Source: JAHEDT01 sp963825615 (GTDB lineage Bacteria > Desulfobacterota > Desulfuromonadia > Desulfuromonadales > BM103). From it: a DNA stretch of 64,000 nucleotides. The first letter of the stretch is position 1. Each line of letters begins with the position of its first letter. A program made the translations under genes and the position numbers. The stretch lies in NCBI GenBank assembly GCA_963825615.1, contig CAWGTV010000002.1:71292-135291 (forward strand), in the 5' to 3' direction. Below, piece after piece: positions 37,082-48,226 of the stretch. The notes under the pieces are model-generated. The model saw only the letters and a program-made list of their open reading frames with translations. It had not been told where the DNA came from and did not search any database.

Positions 37082-37351
37082 TTAAGGGGTTGCCATTTTG
37101 TGGCAGAAGAGACAGCGGTATTTTGCCGGGTGCCCTTCCGGAAAGGGAACATTGTCTTTGTTATGGCATTCTTCGCAGAATTTTTCGGCAGCTTTTTTGC
37201 CGTCCGCTTTGACGATGTCGTAGAACTGGCGATGATTGTCGTCAAAAGGAACCCGGCTGGTTGATTCTGGTGGTGCCTGCCACAGAAAAGCCAGGATTAG
37301 GATGGCAATCCCGATGAGCAGGAAGTCGCGTTTTTTGAGAGTAAAAGCCAT
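37082..37351 (-). CDS. Membrane-anchored diheme cytochrome c
   Basis: An 89-residue protein with a membrane anchor near residues 10-24 (LLIGIAILILAFLW), not clearly cleaved. It has two heme sites, CEECH and CLFCH, separated by PFPEGHPAKYR. This resembles small c-type cytochromes of the Geobacter group. A GAGGTCCTCATG context precedes the start. Partner unknown. Confidence 0.8.
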   Translation of the reverse strand: MAFTLKKRDFLLIGIAILILAFLWQAPPESTSRVPFDDNHRQFYDIVKADGKKAAEKFCEECHNKDNVPFPEGHPAKYRCLFCHKMATP

Positions 37352-37606
37352 GAGGACCTCAATGTTTCGTCATGTCAGTCTGTTGCCGGAGATAATAGCA
37401 TATCGCTTCTCGGTTCTGTTCGACACGGGAAAGATAACATCACTTGCCAGTCACTGCAACTTGTCGTGCAGCCCGGGCGTTTGCAAAGTGCAATCCGTAA
37501 TATAAGTGCTACCGCCTGATTGCTGAACCAATGGTCTGTCCTGACGCATAATGCTCAATACGGGGCTGCATGCAGGAGGTGAGTCTGTCTCCATGCATGA
37601 AGCAGG

Positions 37607-37943
37607 TCAATCGTGGCGGATGAAGAGCAGGTAGATGGCTAAAAAGACGATGAAACGCTCCGCCACCGACCAGAACCATGAGGGCATCGGTCGGCATGCC
37701 GCCCTCCAGAGAGTCACCTCGGGAGAGGGTGTAGCCGAGCAGGTAAATGAAGCCGGTAATGGTCATGACGGTGACCAGCAGCAGTCGCCAACGCATGAGA
37801 TAGGCGATTACCGCTGTGACACCGACGCCGGTCAGGAAGTAGGGATGCTCCATGACCGTTTTCAGGTCCATGGTCTGAACATACGCCATGACCTTCTTGG
37901 TTTCAAACTGCTGCAGGAATTCGATGACTGATGAAAAATCCAT
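37607..37943 (-). CDS. Conserved small membrane protein, one frameshift
   Basis: About 111 residues. An amphipathic N-terminus (FSSVIEFLQQFETKKVMAYV), a possible first helix (VGVTAVIAYLM), a second (LLLVTVMTITGFIYLLG) and, after a single-base shift near 37665, a third helix ERFIVFLAIYLLFIRHD ending at a stop at 37607. The uncorrected frame runs to 37509 with non-membrane sequence. The restored helix makes the shift look like a base error. Family not recognised. A GGAGGGGAG ribosome site precedes the ATG. Confidence 0.6.
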
Positions 37944-38044
37944 TAGCTCCCCTCCGGTGAATCTCGCGGCTGCCGTACCCGCTCAGCAAGATATATATAG
38001 CATTTTTTCAGACTGTGACAAAGGTTAAAAACCCTCCATATTTC

Positions 38045-38073
38045 TTGACTTTTGCTGGCTTGCTCACTAGAGT
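38045..38073 (+). promoter_or_regulatory. Promoter of murI
   Basis: TTGACT (38045-38050), 17-base spacer, TAGAGT (38068-38073), 40 bases before the murI start. Confidence 0.6.
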
Positions 38074-38113
38074 AACCCCCTGCTGGAGCTTATTGATAAA
38101 GAGAGTGTAAACC

Positions 38114-38914
38114 GTGCCGGAACGAGCTATTGGCGTGTTTGATTCAGGGGTGGGCGGGTTAACCGTCCTGCGGGAGCTGCGTAGCCAGGTCCCTGATGAA
38201 GCCCTGGTCTACCTGGGCGATACGGCACGTGTGCCGTACGGCACCAAAAGTTCACTGACTGTGCTCAGATATGCCCACGAAGCCGCACGTTTTCTCCTTG
38301 CCCAGCGGGTCAAGCTGCTGGTTGTGGCGTGTAATACGGCCACAGCCGTTGCTCTCGACGAGTTGGCGGATCGTTACCTCGTGCCGGTGATCGGTGTGAT
38401 CGAGCCTGGTGCCCGGCGGGCTCTGGAAGTGACCCGCAACGGCCGAGTCGGGGTGATCGGAACCGAAGGGACGGTGCGCAGCGGGGCGTACGAGCGTGCT
38501 CTGCGCGCTGTGCGTCCTGATGTTGAGGTGTTTGCTGCGGCTTGTCCGCTTTTTGTGCCCTTGGCCGAAGAGGGTTGGGCCGGCCACGAGATCGCTCGCC
38601 TGGCGGCCCGTGAGTATCTTGCTCCTCTGCTTGACCAGGGGATTGACACGCTGGTCCTGGGGTGTACCCATTATCCGCTTTTGAAAGTGATTTTACAGGA
38701 GGTCGTCGGCCCAGAGGTCCAACTGGTCGACTCCGCTCGCGAGACGGCCAAGGCCGTTGCCTGCCGGCTCGCTGAAAATCAGCTGTTGCATCAGGCGGCG
38801 TCTCCTTCGCCACCACGTTACTTTGTGACCGATATCCCCGATCGCTTCGTGCGGGTCGGCGGCAGCTTCCTCGGCGAGCCGCTGCAAAGGGTGACGACGG
38901 TCAGTCTGGATTGA
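38114..38914 (+). CDS. murI: Glutamate racemase
   Basis: A 266-residue enzyme that supplies D-glutamate for peptidoglycan. The two catalytic cysteines are in VVACNTATA and VLGCTHYPLL; the N-terminus IGVFDSGVGGLTVLRELR and the PYGTKS motif are typical. The start is a GTG at 38114. First gene of a murI-GerMN-metH run with very short or no gaps. Confidence 0.95.
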   Translation: MPERAIGVFDSGVGGLTVLRELRSQVPDEALVYLGDTARVPYGTKSSLTVLRYAHEAARFLLAQRVKLLVVACNTATAVALDELADRYLVPVIGVIEPGARRALEVTRNGRVGVIGTEGTVRSGAYERALRAVRPDVEVFAAACPLFVPLAEEGWAGHEIARLAAREYLAPLLDQGIDTLVLGCTHYPLLKVILQEVVGPEVQLVDSARETAKAVACRLAENQLLHQAASPSPPRYFVTDIPDRFVRVGGSFLGEPLQRVTTVSLD

Positions 38915-38917
38915 ACC

Positions 38918-39562
38918 ATGCCCAAGCCTTATCATGACCCACGCAAATCGCAGCGCCGCTCTTTACGCAAGACATGGATTCTCTGGGGTGGATTAGTTGT
39001 CCTGGTCTTCTGCATTGGTCTTGTCGTCGGCTATTTCAAAACCATGCAGGCACCCAAGACGGCGCCGGTCGTGGTGACACCAGACGCGCTGACGACCAGA
39101 GAGGTGATCCTGTACTTTGCGTCCACTGACGGTCAGTCACTGAAGGCAGAAAATCGCCAAATCGATGGGTGCCTTACCGATGAAGATTGCCTGCGTGACA
39201 CGGTCGAGGCCTTGATTGCCGGACCGCAAAGTGCTCTTGTGCCGATCCTCCCCGGACAGGTTGCCCTGCGCGGCGTCACTGCCAGTGGCAGCCTGGTGAG
39301 TGTTGATTTCAGCCAGGAGCTGGTCACTGCGCATCCCGGCGGCACCCAGAGTGAACTGCTGACGATCTACGGGCTGGCCGATACCCTGGCGGTCAATTTC
39401 CCCCATCTGCGCCAGGTGCAGATCCTGGTGGAGGGGGCTCCGGTAGCAACCCTGAAAGGCCATGTCGATCTTCGCCAGCCGGTCAATCCTGATTTCAGTC
39501 TTGGTAGAAGAGGACCTGTCGCCAACCGGCAAGATGATCAGCCTGCCGACCGGGAGAGATGA
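38918..39562 (+). CDS. GerMN-domain protein
   Basis: A 214-residue protein with an N-terminal membrane anchor (WILWGGLVVLVFCIGLVVGY, about residues 20-39) and a GerMN domain: REVILYFAS, RDTVEALIAGP, GSLVSVDFSQEL and TIYGLADTLAVNF. In spore formers GerM-type proteins act in the envelope; in Gram-negatives the role is unknown. It starts three bases after murI and its stop abuts the metH start. Confidence 0.85.
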   Translation: MPKPYHDPRKSQRRSLRKTWILWGGLVVLVFCIGLVVGYFKTMQAPKTAPVVVTPDALTTREVILYFASTDGQSLKAENRQIDGCLTDEDCLRDTVEALIAGPQSALVPILPGQVALRGVTASGSLVSVDFSQELVTAHPGGTQSELLTIYGLADTLAVNFPHLRQVQILVEGAPVATLKGHVDLRQPVNPDFSLGRRGPVANRQDDQPADRER

Positions 39563-41967
39563 GTGAACGGTTTTCGCCAAGCATTGAGTGAACGGGTGCT
39601 GGTGCTCGACGGTGCCATGGGGACCCTGCTCCAGGAGCGCGGTCTGCCCCCGGGCGGCTGTCCCGAAGAGATGAATCTCGCGGCTCCTGAGGTGGTCGTC
39701 AGTATCCATGCCGAATATGCCGCGGCCGGTGCCGATATCCTGGTCGCCAACAGTTTTGGCGGTAACCGCGCCAAGCTGGCTCATTACGGTCTTGAAGGCG
39801 CGGTCGACGAGATCAATCGCCGTGCGGTCGAGCTGGCTCGACAGGCGGCGGAGGCGCCGCCTTTTCGTCGGCGGTTCCGTCGGCCCGACCGGACGCTTTG
39901 TCGAACCGGTCGGCGACGCCGGCTTTGATGAGATGGTCGATATCTTTGCCGAGCAGATCTCGGCCCTGGCCGATGCTGGCGCCGACCTGATCACTTTTGA
40001 GACCTTTCTCGATATCCGCGAACTGCGTGCCGGTATTATCGCCTGCCGTGATGTCTGCGACCTGCCGATTATCGCCCAGCTGACCTTCGACGATGCCGGC
40101 CGCACCGTGCTCGGCACGCCACCGGCTGCGGCCGCGGTCACCTTGGACGCCTTGCAGGTTGATGTCATCGGCTCCAACTGCGGGCTCGGCATCGACGGCA
40201 TCTACGATGTTCTCGCCCAGATGCGCCAGGTGACGCCACGGCCGCTGATCGCCCAGGCCAACGCCGGCCTGCCGGTGCTCAAAAACGGCCAGACGATTTT
40301 CCCCGGGACCCCCGCAGAGATGACCGCTTACCATGAACGCCTGATCGCGCTCGGCGTGCGGGTCATCGGCGGCTGTTGCGGAACCACGCCGGAGCATATC
40401 CGGGCCATGCGCGCAGCGCTCGGCAACTTCTCCCAGGACTGGACGCCGCCGCCACGGCGCGGCTTCCTCTCCAGCCGCAGCGCCGTGGTCGAGTTCGGCG
40501 GCGAGGCCCCCTGCGCCCTGATCGGCGAACGCATCAACCCCACCGGCAAGAAGGGTTACACGGAAGAGCTGCGCTCCGGCAAGACGGCCTATATCCGTCG
40601 TGAGGCCGCCGCCCAGGTTGCTGCCGGCGCACATCTGCTCGATGTCAACTGCGGTGCCCCCGGGGTCGATGAGGCCGCGGCCCTGGAGCGGGCCATCTAC
40701 GCCGCCAGCGGCGCCAGTTCTGCACCGCTGGTGATCGACACCTCAGATCCGGAGGCGCTGGAGCGGGCGCTGAAGGCGGTCGACGGCAAGGTCCTGATCA
40801 ATTCGGTCAATGGCGAGGCCAAAAGCCTGGCGCGCATCCTGCCGCTCGCCCGTCGCTACGGTGCCGCTGTGATCGGCCTGACCCTCGACGAGACGGGTAT
40901 CCCGGAAACCGCGGAAGGGCGGGTCGCGATTGCCCGGCGCATCCTCGACGCGGCCCTTGCCGCGGCCTGCCGCAGCAGGATCTGGTGATCGACTGCCTGA
41001 CCCTGACCGTCTCAGCTGAGCAGAAGCGGGCGCTGGAAACGCTGCGTGCCCTGCGCCTGGTCCGTGATGAACTCGGCCTGGCCACCGCTCTGGGGGTCAG
41101 CAACATCTCCTTCGGGCTGCCGTCGCGCCCGGTGCTCTCCGCGGCGTTTTTCGCCATGGCACTCGAGGCCGGCCTCAAGGCGGCGATTATCAACCCCAAG
41201 GATGAACGGATGATGGACGCCTATCGCTCGGCGCTGGTCCTGCTCTGCCAGGATGTGCGCGCCGAGGGATACATCGCTCACTATGCCGAACAGTCAGCTG
41301 CGTTAGCCGCACCCGTCGGCCAGGCCGCTGTGCCGGCACGACATCCGGCAACGACTCGCCGCAGCGATTGTCGCCGGTGACAGCGAGGGGATCGTTCCGC
41401 TGGTCAAGGACGCCTTGCAGGAGGGGCTGGACGCCATGGCGGTCAGCAACGAGGGGTTGCTGCCGGGCCTCGAAGAGGTCGGCCGCCGCTTTGCCGACAA
41501 CCGCATCTTTCTGCCGCAGGTCATGCAGTCCGCCGAGACGATGCAGGCCGCTTTCGGCTATCTCAAGGAAACCTTTGCCGACCAGGGCGGCACGTCCCTC
41601 GGGCGGATTCTCATGGCCACGGTCGAGGGGGATATCCACGATATCGGCAAGAATATCGTCTGCACCCTGCTGGAGAATCACGGCTTTGAAGTGATCGACC
41701 TCGGCAAGAATGTTCCGGCGGCCAGGATTCTCGAGGTGGCGCTGGCGAGGGATGTTGACGCCGTCGGTCTCTCGGCCCTGATGACCACCACCCTGCAGCA
41801 GATGGATGTGACCCTGAATGCAGCTCAGGGATGCCGGGATCAAGGTCTTCACCATGGTCGGCGGAGCCGTGGTCACCCAGGACTACGCCGACAGCATCGG
41901 TGCCGACATCTATGCCAAGGATGCCCTTGAGGCCGTCGCCAAGGTCAAGGCCGCCCTGGGGCACTGA
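39563..41967 (+). CDS. metH: Cobalamin-dependent methionine synthase without activation domain; several frameshifts
   Basis: About 800 codons in three domains. The homocysteine domain has LDGAMGTLLQERGL, the zinc cysteines in GSNCGLG and GGCCGTTPEHI. The pterin (methyl-THF) domain has IGERINPTGKKGY and NISFGLP. The B12 domain has the cobalamin-binding D-x-H-x-x-G in GDIHDIGKNIV. The frame breaks near 39865, 40965, 41325 and 41825, with homology resuming at once each time; the last piece ends AKVKAALGH at 41967. The SAM-dependent reactivation domain of E. coli MetH is absent, as known for this bacterial branch. The GTG start at 39563 adjoins the preceding stop. Four shifts in one housekeeping gene most likely reflect base errors. 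Confidence 0.88.
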
Positions 41968-42169
41968 TCTGCTGACTTGCGCTGGTTTATTGCCTGTGAC
42001 AGAATGGTGAAATCGTGAATTAAAAGCTTAAAACGTTTCACGCTAAAGGACAAAGAACGCAAGAGAAGCAAAAGCACTTTAAACAATAGTCTGGATGCCT
42101 TTCTTTGCGTCTTCAGCGAGCATGTCGAACGTGTGATAAACAGTTTCATAGCTACGGAGAACACCGCAG

Positions 42170-42707
42170 ATGGTGGTCGGTTTCAACCACAATTTCCGCT
42201 ACAAGGGCGAGGTCTACCACATCCAGACCGAGGACAGCGGGGTGAAAAGCCCCAATATCGTGACCTTGCTCTATCAGGGCGGCACGATCCTCGCCTCGAA
42301 GAAGACCTCCTATGCCGACATCGCCAAAGTCGACAACCTGGACCAGGTTGTCGAAGAGCTGATGAAGGAGCAGCACAAGGAAATGCTGCGCAGTCTCAAG
42401 GCCGGCGAATTCGATGCGGTGATCGAGCGCTTCCAGTCCGGCAGGACGGGAAGCCGCAGCGTTGTGGAAAGTGAGCAACACCGCAGCACCCCCGGCTGCA
42501 GAGACACCGTTGTCCGCAGCTCTTCCGCCAGCGCGTCCAGCCGTCGCGCCGGTTAAACCTGTGGCCCCTGCGCCTGCAGCCTGCGGGAGCGTCCCCAAGA
42601 CGCCGCCGCACCGCCGCCCCGGTCGCCGCAAAAGCCGCCCTCCTGCACTCGAACTCAGCCTGGATGAAGTGATCCTCTCCTATCTGATGGGAGATGACAA
42701 AAGTTAA
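42170..42707 (+). CDS. Conserved hypothetical protein, one frameshift
   Basis: An N-terminal domain of about 85 residues (MVVGFNHNFRYKGEVYHIQT, NIVTLLYQGGTILASKKTSY, LMKEQHKEMLRSLKAGEFD) is followed, after a shift near 42450, by a Pro/Ala-rich linker and a C-terminal helix ELSLDEVILSYLMGDDK. I recognise no function; similar short proteins occur in Geobacter-type genomes. It lies about 200 bases after metH and upstream of the pseudopilin-like gene. Confidence 0.6.
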
Positions 42708-42790
42708 GGGGCCAGGTCTACACATTTCACAAAAAATGCTCAGACCCTGGCTCAACACAGGTTCAAATCATGCCAGCATGCGAGCGGGGT

Positions 42791-43359
42791 ATGAGTTTGA
42801 GAGGCTGGTTGCTCTTGAGATTGATGAATTGCAAGTGTGCAGAGTCCAGTCAGCGCGGTGCGATTCTCCTGCTGCTCCTGGTGATGGTCGTGATCCTGGG
42901 GTTGGCGGCCGGCATGGCGGGACAGTCCTGGCGCAGTGCCATGCAGCGGGCGCGCGAGGCCGAGCTGCTCTGGCGCGGCGCAGCAGTATCAGCAGGCCAT
43001 CGCCAGTTATTATGCGGTCAAACATGGCCCGCAGCAGATGTTTCCGGCCAAGCTCGACGATTTGCTGCGTGATCCGCGCTTCCCGAATGTGGTACGGCAC
43101 CTGCGCAAGCTCTATAACGACCCGATGACCGGCGAGGACTGGGAACTGGTGACCGACCCGGCGGAACGGATTATCGGTGTGCGCAGCAGCAGCGACGTTG
43201 CAACCCTTCAAGAAGGACGGTTTCTCCAAGGAGTTGGAGAGCCTCAAGGGTAAGACGAGCTATCAGGAATGGGAGTTTGTCTATAAACCGCCGACAGCTC
43301 CAGACGCACCGGCCAAGCGGTTTCGCAGCCGCCTGGCTCAGGAAGCTCGTTACCTGTAA
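42791..43359 (+). CDS. Type II secretion/pilin-like pseudopilin, two frameshifts
   Basis: An N-terminal hydrophobic helix preceded by a short basic leader (SSQRGAILLLLLVMVVILGL), typical of prepilin-like proteins. The next part, after a shift near 42985, reads QQYQQAIASYYAVKHGPQQM, FPAKLDDLLRDPRFPNVVRH and DPMTGEDWELV; after a second shift near 43200 it ends PFKKDGFSKELESLKGKTSY and EWEFVYKP. The 'YYAVKHG..FP..LDDLL.DPR' arrangement is like the GspG-type periplasmic part. No other secretion genes are adjacent. The start could be 42791 or 42824. Role unknown. Confidence 0.65.
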
Positions 43360-43398
43360 CACCGGGCCAGCCATTTGGGGGTGGCCAAGACACTATAC

Positions 43399-43463
43399 AG
43401 ATGCCTGCCGCACGCACGCCGCTTGAGGGAGGCCTCCTTCAAGATGCCTGGCGCACGCAGGCC
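43399..43463. repeat. Direct repeat of 22 bases before the sensor kinase
   Basis: AGATGCCTGCCGCACGCACGCC (43399-43420; first 20 shown in part) recurs at 43442-43463 with 2 mismatches, 43 bases apart. It lies 25-90 bases before the kinase start. Confidence 0.5.
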
Positions 43464-43486
43464 ATCACCCTGAGCGGAGTCAACCG

Positions 43487-44978
43487 ATGTTTTTCAACAG
43501 TCTGATCGGCCGGATCGTCATACTCTCCTTTCTGCTCTTTCTTGTCGCGATCGGCAGTGTGACTCTCTTTCATATCCGGCGTGAACATACCCACGTCACC
43601 AATACCAGCCTGCGCACTGCCGATCTGATGATGTCGGTGATCGAACGCTCCATCAACAGCTCCATGAGTACCGGCAATACCCGCGACGTCCAGACGATTC
43701 TGGAGACTGGTCGGCAGTGACCCGCGCCTCGCCGGCGTGCGCATTTTTCATCCCGACGGCCGGGTCCTCAAATCCTCCGAACCCAACGAGATCGGTCGCC
43801 GGGTCGACCCACACGATCTGGCGATCTTTCTGCAGGGGCAGCAGCACGATATCTTTCGCAGGCCAAACGGCGGTGAAGTCCTGGGTGTGGTCAAGCCGAT
43901 TTACACCGAACAGCGCTGTACCCCCTGTCATGGCGCCGGTCGACGGGTCATCGGGGTTTTGAATCTTGACCTGTCGCTGGCTGAGATGGAGAGCCAGCTG
44001 CTGCAGACCTCGCAGCTTTTCGGCTTTACCATGCTGGCCATTGTGCTGCTGTTGACCGGCGGGATTTCGCTGATTTTCACTCGCTTCGTGCGCCAGCCGC
44101 TGCAGACGATGTCGACCAAAATGGCCCAGGTTGAAGAGGGCGATCTGAGCGTCAGGCTCGAACCACAGAGCCATGATGAGGTCAGCCGCCTGATGGTCAG
44201 CTTCAATTCGATGGTCGATCGTTTGCGCCTGGCCAACGACGAACTCCAGCAATGCCATTACCAGCAGATGGAACGGGTCGATCGCCTGGCCTCTGTCGGT
44301 GAAATGTCGGCCGGTATTGCCCACGAGATCAAAAACCCGCTGGCCGCGATCAGCGGTGCCGTTACTGTGCTCGCCGACGATTTTGCCGAAGATGATCCGC
44401 GTCGCGAGGTCGTCAACAAGGTGCTTGAGCAGATCTCCCGGCTTGACAAGGCCGCCACCGACCTGCTCTTTTTCGGCCGCCCGGGCAAGCCGAGTTTCGA
44501 CTATGTCGACACCAACGATCTGCTCAACAAGACGATGTTTTTCGTCAGCCAGCACCCGGAAGCAAAAAATGTTCACCAAAACAAGGAATTTACCCGCAAT
44601 TTGCCGCCGGTTTGGGTTGACGGCAAGCAGCTGCAACAGGTATTTTTCAATATCATCATCAATGCCATCCAGGCGATGAAAGACGGCGGCACCCTGCTGC
44701 TGCAGACCGACCTGGTCGAAGAGCAGGGCAGGCCGTTCGTCCGGGTGCTGATCGGCGACTCCGGGCCGGGTATCAAGCCCGAGGACCTGGAGAGGATCTT
44801 TACCCCGTTTTATACGACCAAGACCCAGGGGACCGGGCTCGGCCTGGCAATCTGCCGGCAGCTCATGGAGCAGCAGGGTGGTTCGATCGAGATCAAAAGT
44901 CGCCTTGGCGAAGGGACCCGTGTCATTATTTATCTGCCGGTCAGCAACGAAGCTGTACCGGCTATGAACGAGGCATAG
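43487..44978 (+). CDS. Sensor histidine kinase with a periplasmic c-type heme motif; one frameshift
   Basis: About 496 codons. First membrane helix near residues 9-29 (IVILSFLLFLVAIGSVTLF); a periplasmic domain of about 150 residues with a single CTPCH heme site in YTEQRCTPCHGAGRRVIGVL; second helix (FTMLAIVLLLTGGISLIF); HAMP; then HisKA with AHEIKNPLAAISG, N box NIIINAIQAM, GDSGPGIKPED and GTGLGLAICRQL. The frame breaks near 43715. A c-heme in the sensor suggests redox or small-ligand sensing in the periplasm, as known for heme-containing sensors of Geobacter. It overlaps nothing and is followed 1 base later by its response regulator. Confidence 0.85.
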
Positions 44979-44979
44979 C

Positions 44980-46351
<1,372 letters not shown>

Positions 46352-46356
<5 letters not shown>

Positions 46357-46389
46357 AGCGCAAACACTTTATAGTGTTTGCGCTTTAGC
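46352..46389 (+). terminator. 17-bp perfect hairpin at the end of the response regulator
   Basis: GCTAAAGCGCAAACACT (46352-46368), TTAT loop, AGTGTTTGCGCTTTAGC (46373-46389). It overlaps the stop codon of the regulator gene. No T tract follows, so it may act as a terminator only weakly or protect the mRNA end. Confidence 0.6.
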
Positions 46390-46792
46390 GAAACGCGGGA
46401 AATCAAAACCATAAAAGAATACCGCTTGACACAGTTTTGATGGTTTGGTCGAGTCTCTCGTCTCTCGTCTCTCGTCTCTCGTCTCTCGTCTCTCGTCTCT
46501 CGTCTCTCGTCTCTCGTCTCTCGTCTCTCGTCTCTCGTCGCGTTGAAAATGGCGGACTATCCCATAGCAGGGCTTTTACATAACAAAGACGCAGAGAGAC
46601 GGGGCCTTTCTGTTCTGCGCCTCAGCGATGAGATAGTCCTGAGTTTCCGAAAACAGTATGATCCGAAGGTCATATAGTCATTGTTGACCACTCAGCCAAG
46701 CACGATGACCTGGTCCAACATCACTGCTGCACGGCTCGCTTCGTGCCATGGAATAGAGTAAGCTTTAGTCAATATGTAGAGGAGGAGATGAC
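46390..46792. other. Intergenic region holding a heptanucleotide repeat
   Basis: About 400 bases between the response regulator and the hydrolase. Apart from the repeat at 46453-46539 I see no gene. The hydrolase ribosome site (GTAGAGGAGGAGATGAC) is at its right end. Confidence 0.5.
46453..46539. repeat. Heptanucleotide tandem repeat GTCTCTC, about 12 copies
   Basis: A perfect head-to-tail array of the 7-base unit GTCTCTC, 87 bases, ending in a partial unit GTC. No spacers, so not a CRISPR array. It lies in intergenic DNA 250 bases before the alpha/beta hydrolase. Copy number is likely to vary by slippage. Confidence 0.95.
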
Positions 46793-47569
46793 ATGCTCAA
46801 GTTTGATGATACTGGAAGCGGTCAAACCGTTGTCCTGATTCACGGTTTTCCTCTTTGTCGTCGGATGTGGCAACCGCAAGTCGCAGCTTTAGTGGCTGGC
46901 AGCTGGCGGGTGGTCTGCCCCGATCTGCCGGGTTTTGGTGAAAGCCCGTCAGCTGCGGGGCAGCTGTCCATGGCCGGCTATGCTGATGCGGTGGTTGGTC
47001 TGCTCGACCAGCTCGGCATCGAAAGAGCGGTGGTCGGTGGGATGTCGATGGGAGGTTACGTGCTCCTCGACTTGGTCGAGCGCTATCCCGAGCGACTGCT
47101 GGGAGCGATGTTCCTGGTGACCCGTGCGGCTGCGGATGATGCCGCAGGGAAAGAGAAGCGGAGCATGCTCGCCGCAGAGGTCAGTGCGGGCAACCTGACG
47201 ATTGTTCCCGAGACTTTTGCCAAGGTGCTGTTCGCTCCGGAGACTCCGGAGAAGCGTCCGCAACTGGTCGCCGAAGTGCGGCAATGGATGGAGGCGACGC
47301 CGGTCTCTGGAGTTGCCGGTGGCCTGTTGGCGATGCGCGATCGTGATGATTACGTGACCAGACTGGCCGGTTTTAACCTGCCGGCCCTGGTGGTCGGCGC
47401 CGCACAGGACCTGGCCATACCCGCCGAGCATTCCCGGCTGCTGGCCGAGCGCTTGCCGGATGCGACCTTGAGGATCATCCCCGATGCAGGGCACATGGTT
47501 AACCTCGAGCAGCCTGAAGTGCTCAATCAAGCCTTGCTGGAGTTCCTGGCAAGCTTTCGCCGCGCCTAG
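46793..47569 (+). CDS. Alpha/beta-fold hydrolase
   Basis: A 258-residue hydrolase. The oxyanion motif HGFP, the nucleophile elbow G-M-S-M-G-G (serine near residue 86), the acid near GAAQDLAIPAEH and the final histidine in DAGHMVNLEQ form the catalytic set. It resembles 3-oxoadipate enol-lactonase/MenH-like esterases but the substrate cannot be given. GAGGAGGAG precedes the ATG. Confidence 0.88.
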   Translation: MLKFDDTGSGQTVVLIHGFPLCRRMWQPQVAALVAGSWRVVCPDLPGFGESPSAAGQLSMAGYADAVVGLLDQLGIERAVVGGMSMGGYVLLDLVERYPERLLGAMFLVTRAAADDAAGKEKRSMLAAEVSAGNLTIVPETFAKVLFAPETPEKRPQLVAEVRQWMEATPVSGVAGGLLAMRDRDDYVTRLAGFNLPALVVGAAQDLAIPAEHSRLLAERLPDATLRIIPDAGHMVNLEQPEVLNQALLEFLASFRRA

Positions 47570-47572
47570 CGG

Positions 47573-47586
47573 GTGGCGCGTGGCGA
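47573..47586. repeat. Two-copy heptamer GTGGCGC/GTGGCGA
   Basis: Adjacent units GTGGCGC and GTGGCGA directly after the hydrolase stop. A related pair (GTGGCGC, GTAGCGC) occurs at 50828-50841. Minor, but both sit in the same region as the two large heptamer arrays. Confidence 0.4.
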
Positions 47587-47621
47587 GAAAATCAAAACCG
47601 CTGCCATGCGGCAGGGTCTCG

Positions 47622-48140
47622 CTAAGTCGCCAAAGCAGCGATGATCGTTCTGCAGAAAGCCGGCAGGTCGCCCGGAACCCGCGAGGTGATCAGGTTGCCG
47701 TCGCGGACCACTTCGGCGTCGATATAGGTGGCGCCAGCGTTCTCGAGATCGTCCTTGATGGCGTGGAAGCCAGTGACTTTTCGGCCTTGCAGGCAGCGTA
47801 CCGAACAGAGCACCCAGCCGCCGTGACAGATGGCAGCGATGATCTTGCCGGCCGCGGACGCCTGCTTGACGAATGCAAGCATCGCCGGCGAGCGCCGCAT
47901 GTGGTCTGGGGCGTAGCCCCCGGGGATGATCACGGCATCGAAGGTGGCCCCTTGCACCTGGTCGGCCCGGGTCGTTGGCTGGCACGGGTAGCCGTGCTTG
48001 GAGGGGTAGCTCTCCTTGCCGGTGCCGACGATTTCGACCTGCGCGCCCGCCTCGCGGAAGCGCATGACCGGGTACCAGAGTTCGAGGTCTTCGTATTGCT
48101 GCTCGACCAACACCGCAACTTTTTTTCCGCTCAAATCCAT
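47622..48140 (-). CDS. DJ-1/PfpI-family protein
   Basis: A 172-residue protein of the PfpI/type-1 glutamine-amidotransferase-like class. The nucleophile elbow is AAICHGGWVLCS with the reactive cysteine; PGGYAPDHMR is also typical. Members act as proteases, glyoxalases/deglycases or chaperones; the exact activity is open. The start at 48140 (MDLSGKKVAV) follows AGGAGC. It is convergent with the hydrolase. Confidence 0.88.
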   Translation of the reverse strand: MDLSGKKVAVLVEQQYEDLELWYPVMRFREAGAQVEIVGTGKESYPSKHGYPCQPTTRADQVQGATFDAVIIPGGYAPDHMRRSPAMLAFVKQASAAGKIIAAICHGGWVLCSVRCLQGRKVTGFHAIKDDLENAGATYIDAEVVRDGNLITSRVPGDLPAFCRTIIAALAT

Positions 48141-48226
48141 ACATAGCTCCTTTGTCACAAGCCGGGCGCAACAGCACGTGGTGCTGAAACCAAAAGCGTT
48201 CCCCTCGCAGGTGTTGCGTGCCGGTC

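Noticed and set aside
46453..46539. CRISPR array
   Set aside because: The unit is 7 bases with no spacers; it is a simple tandem repeat.
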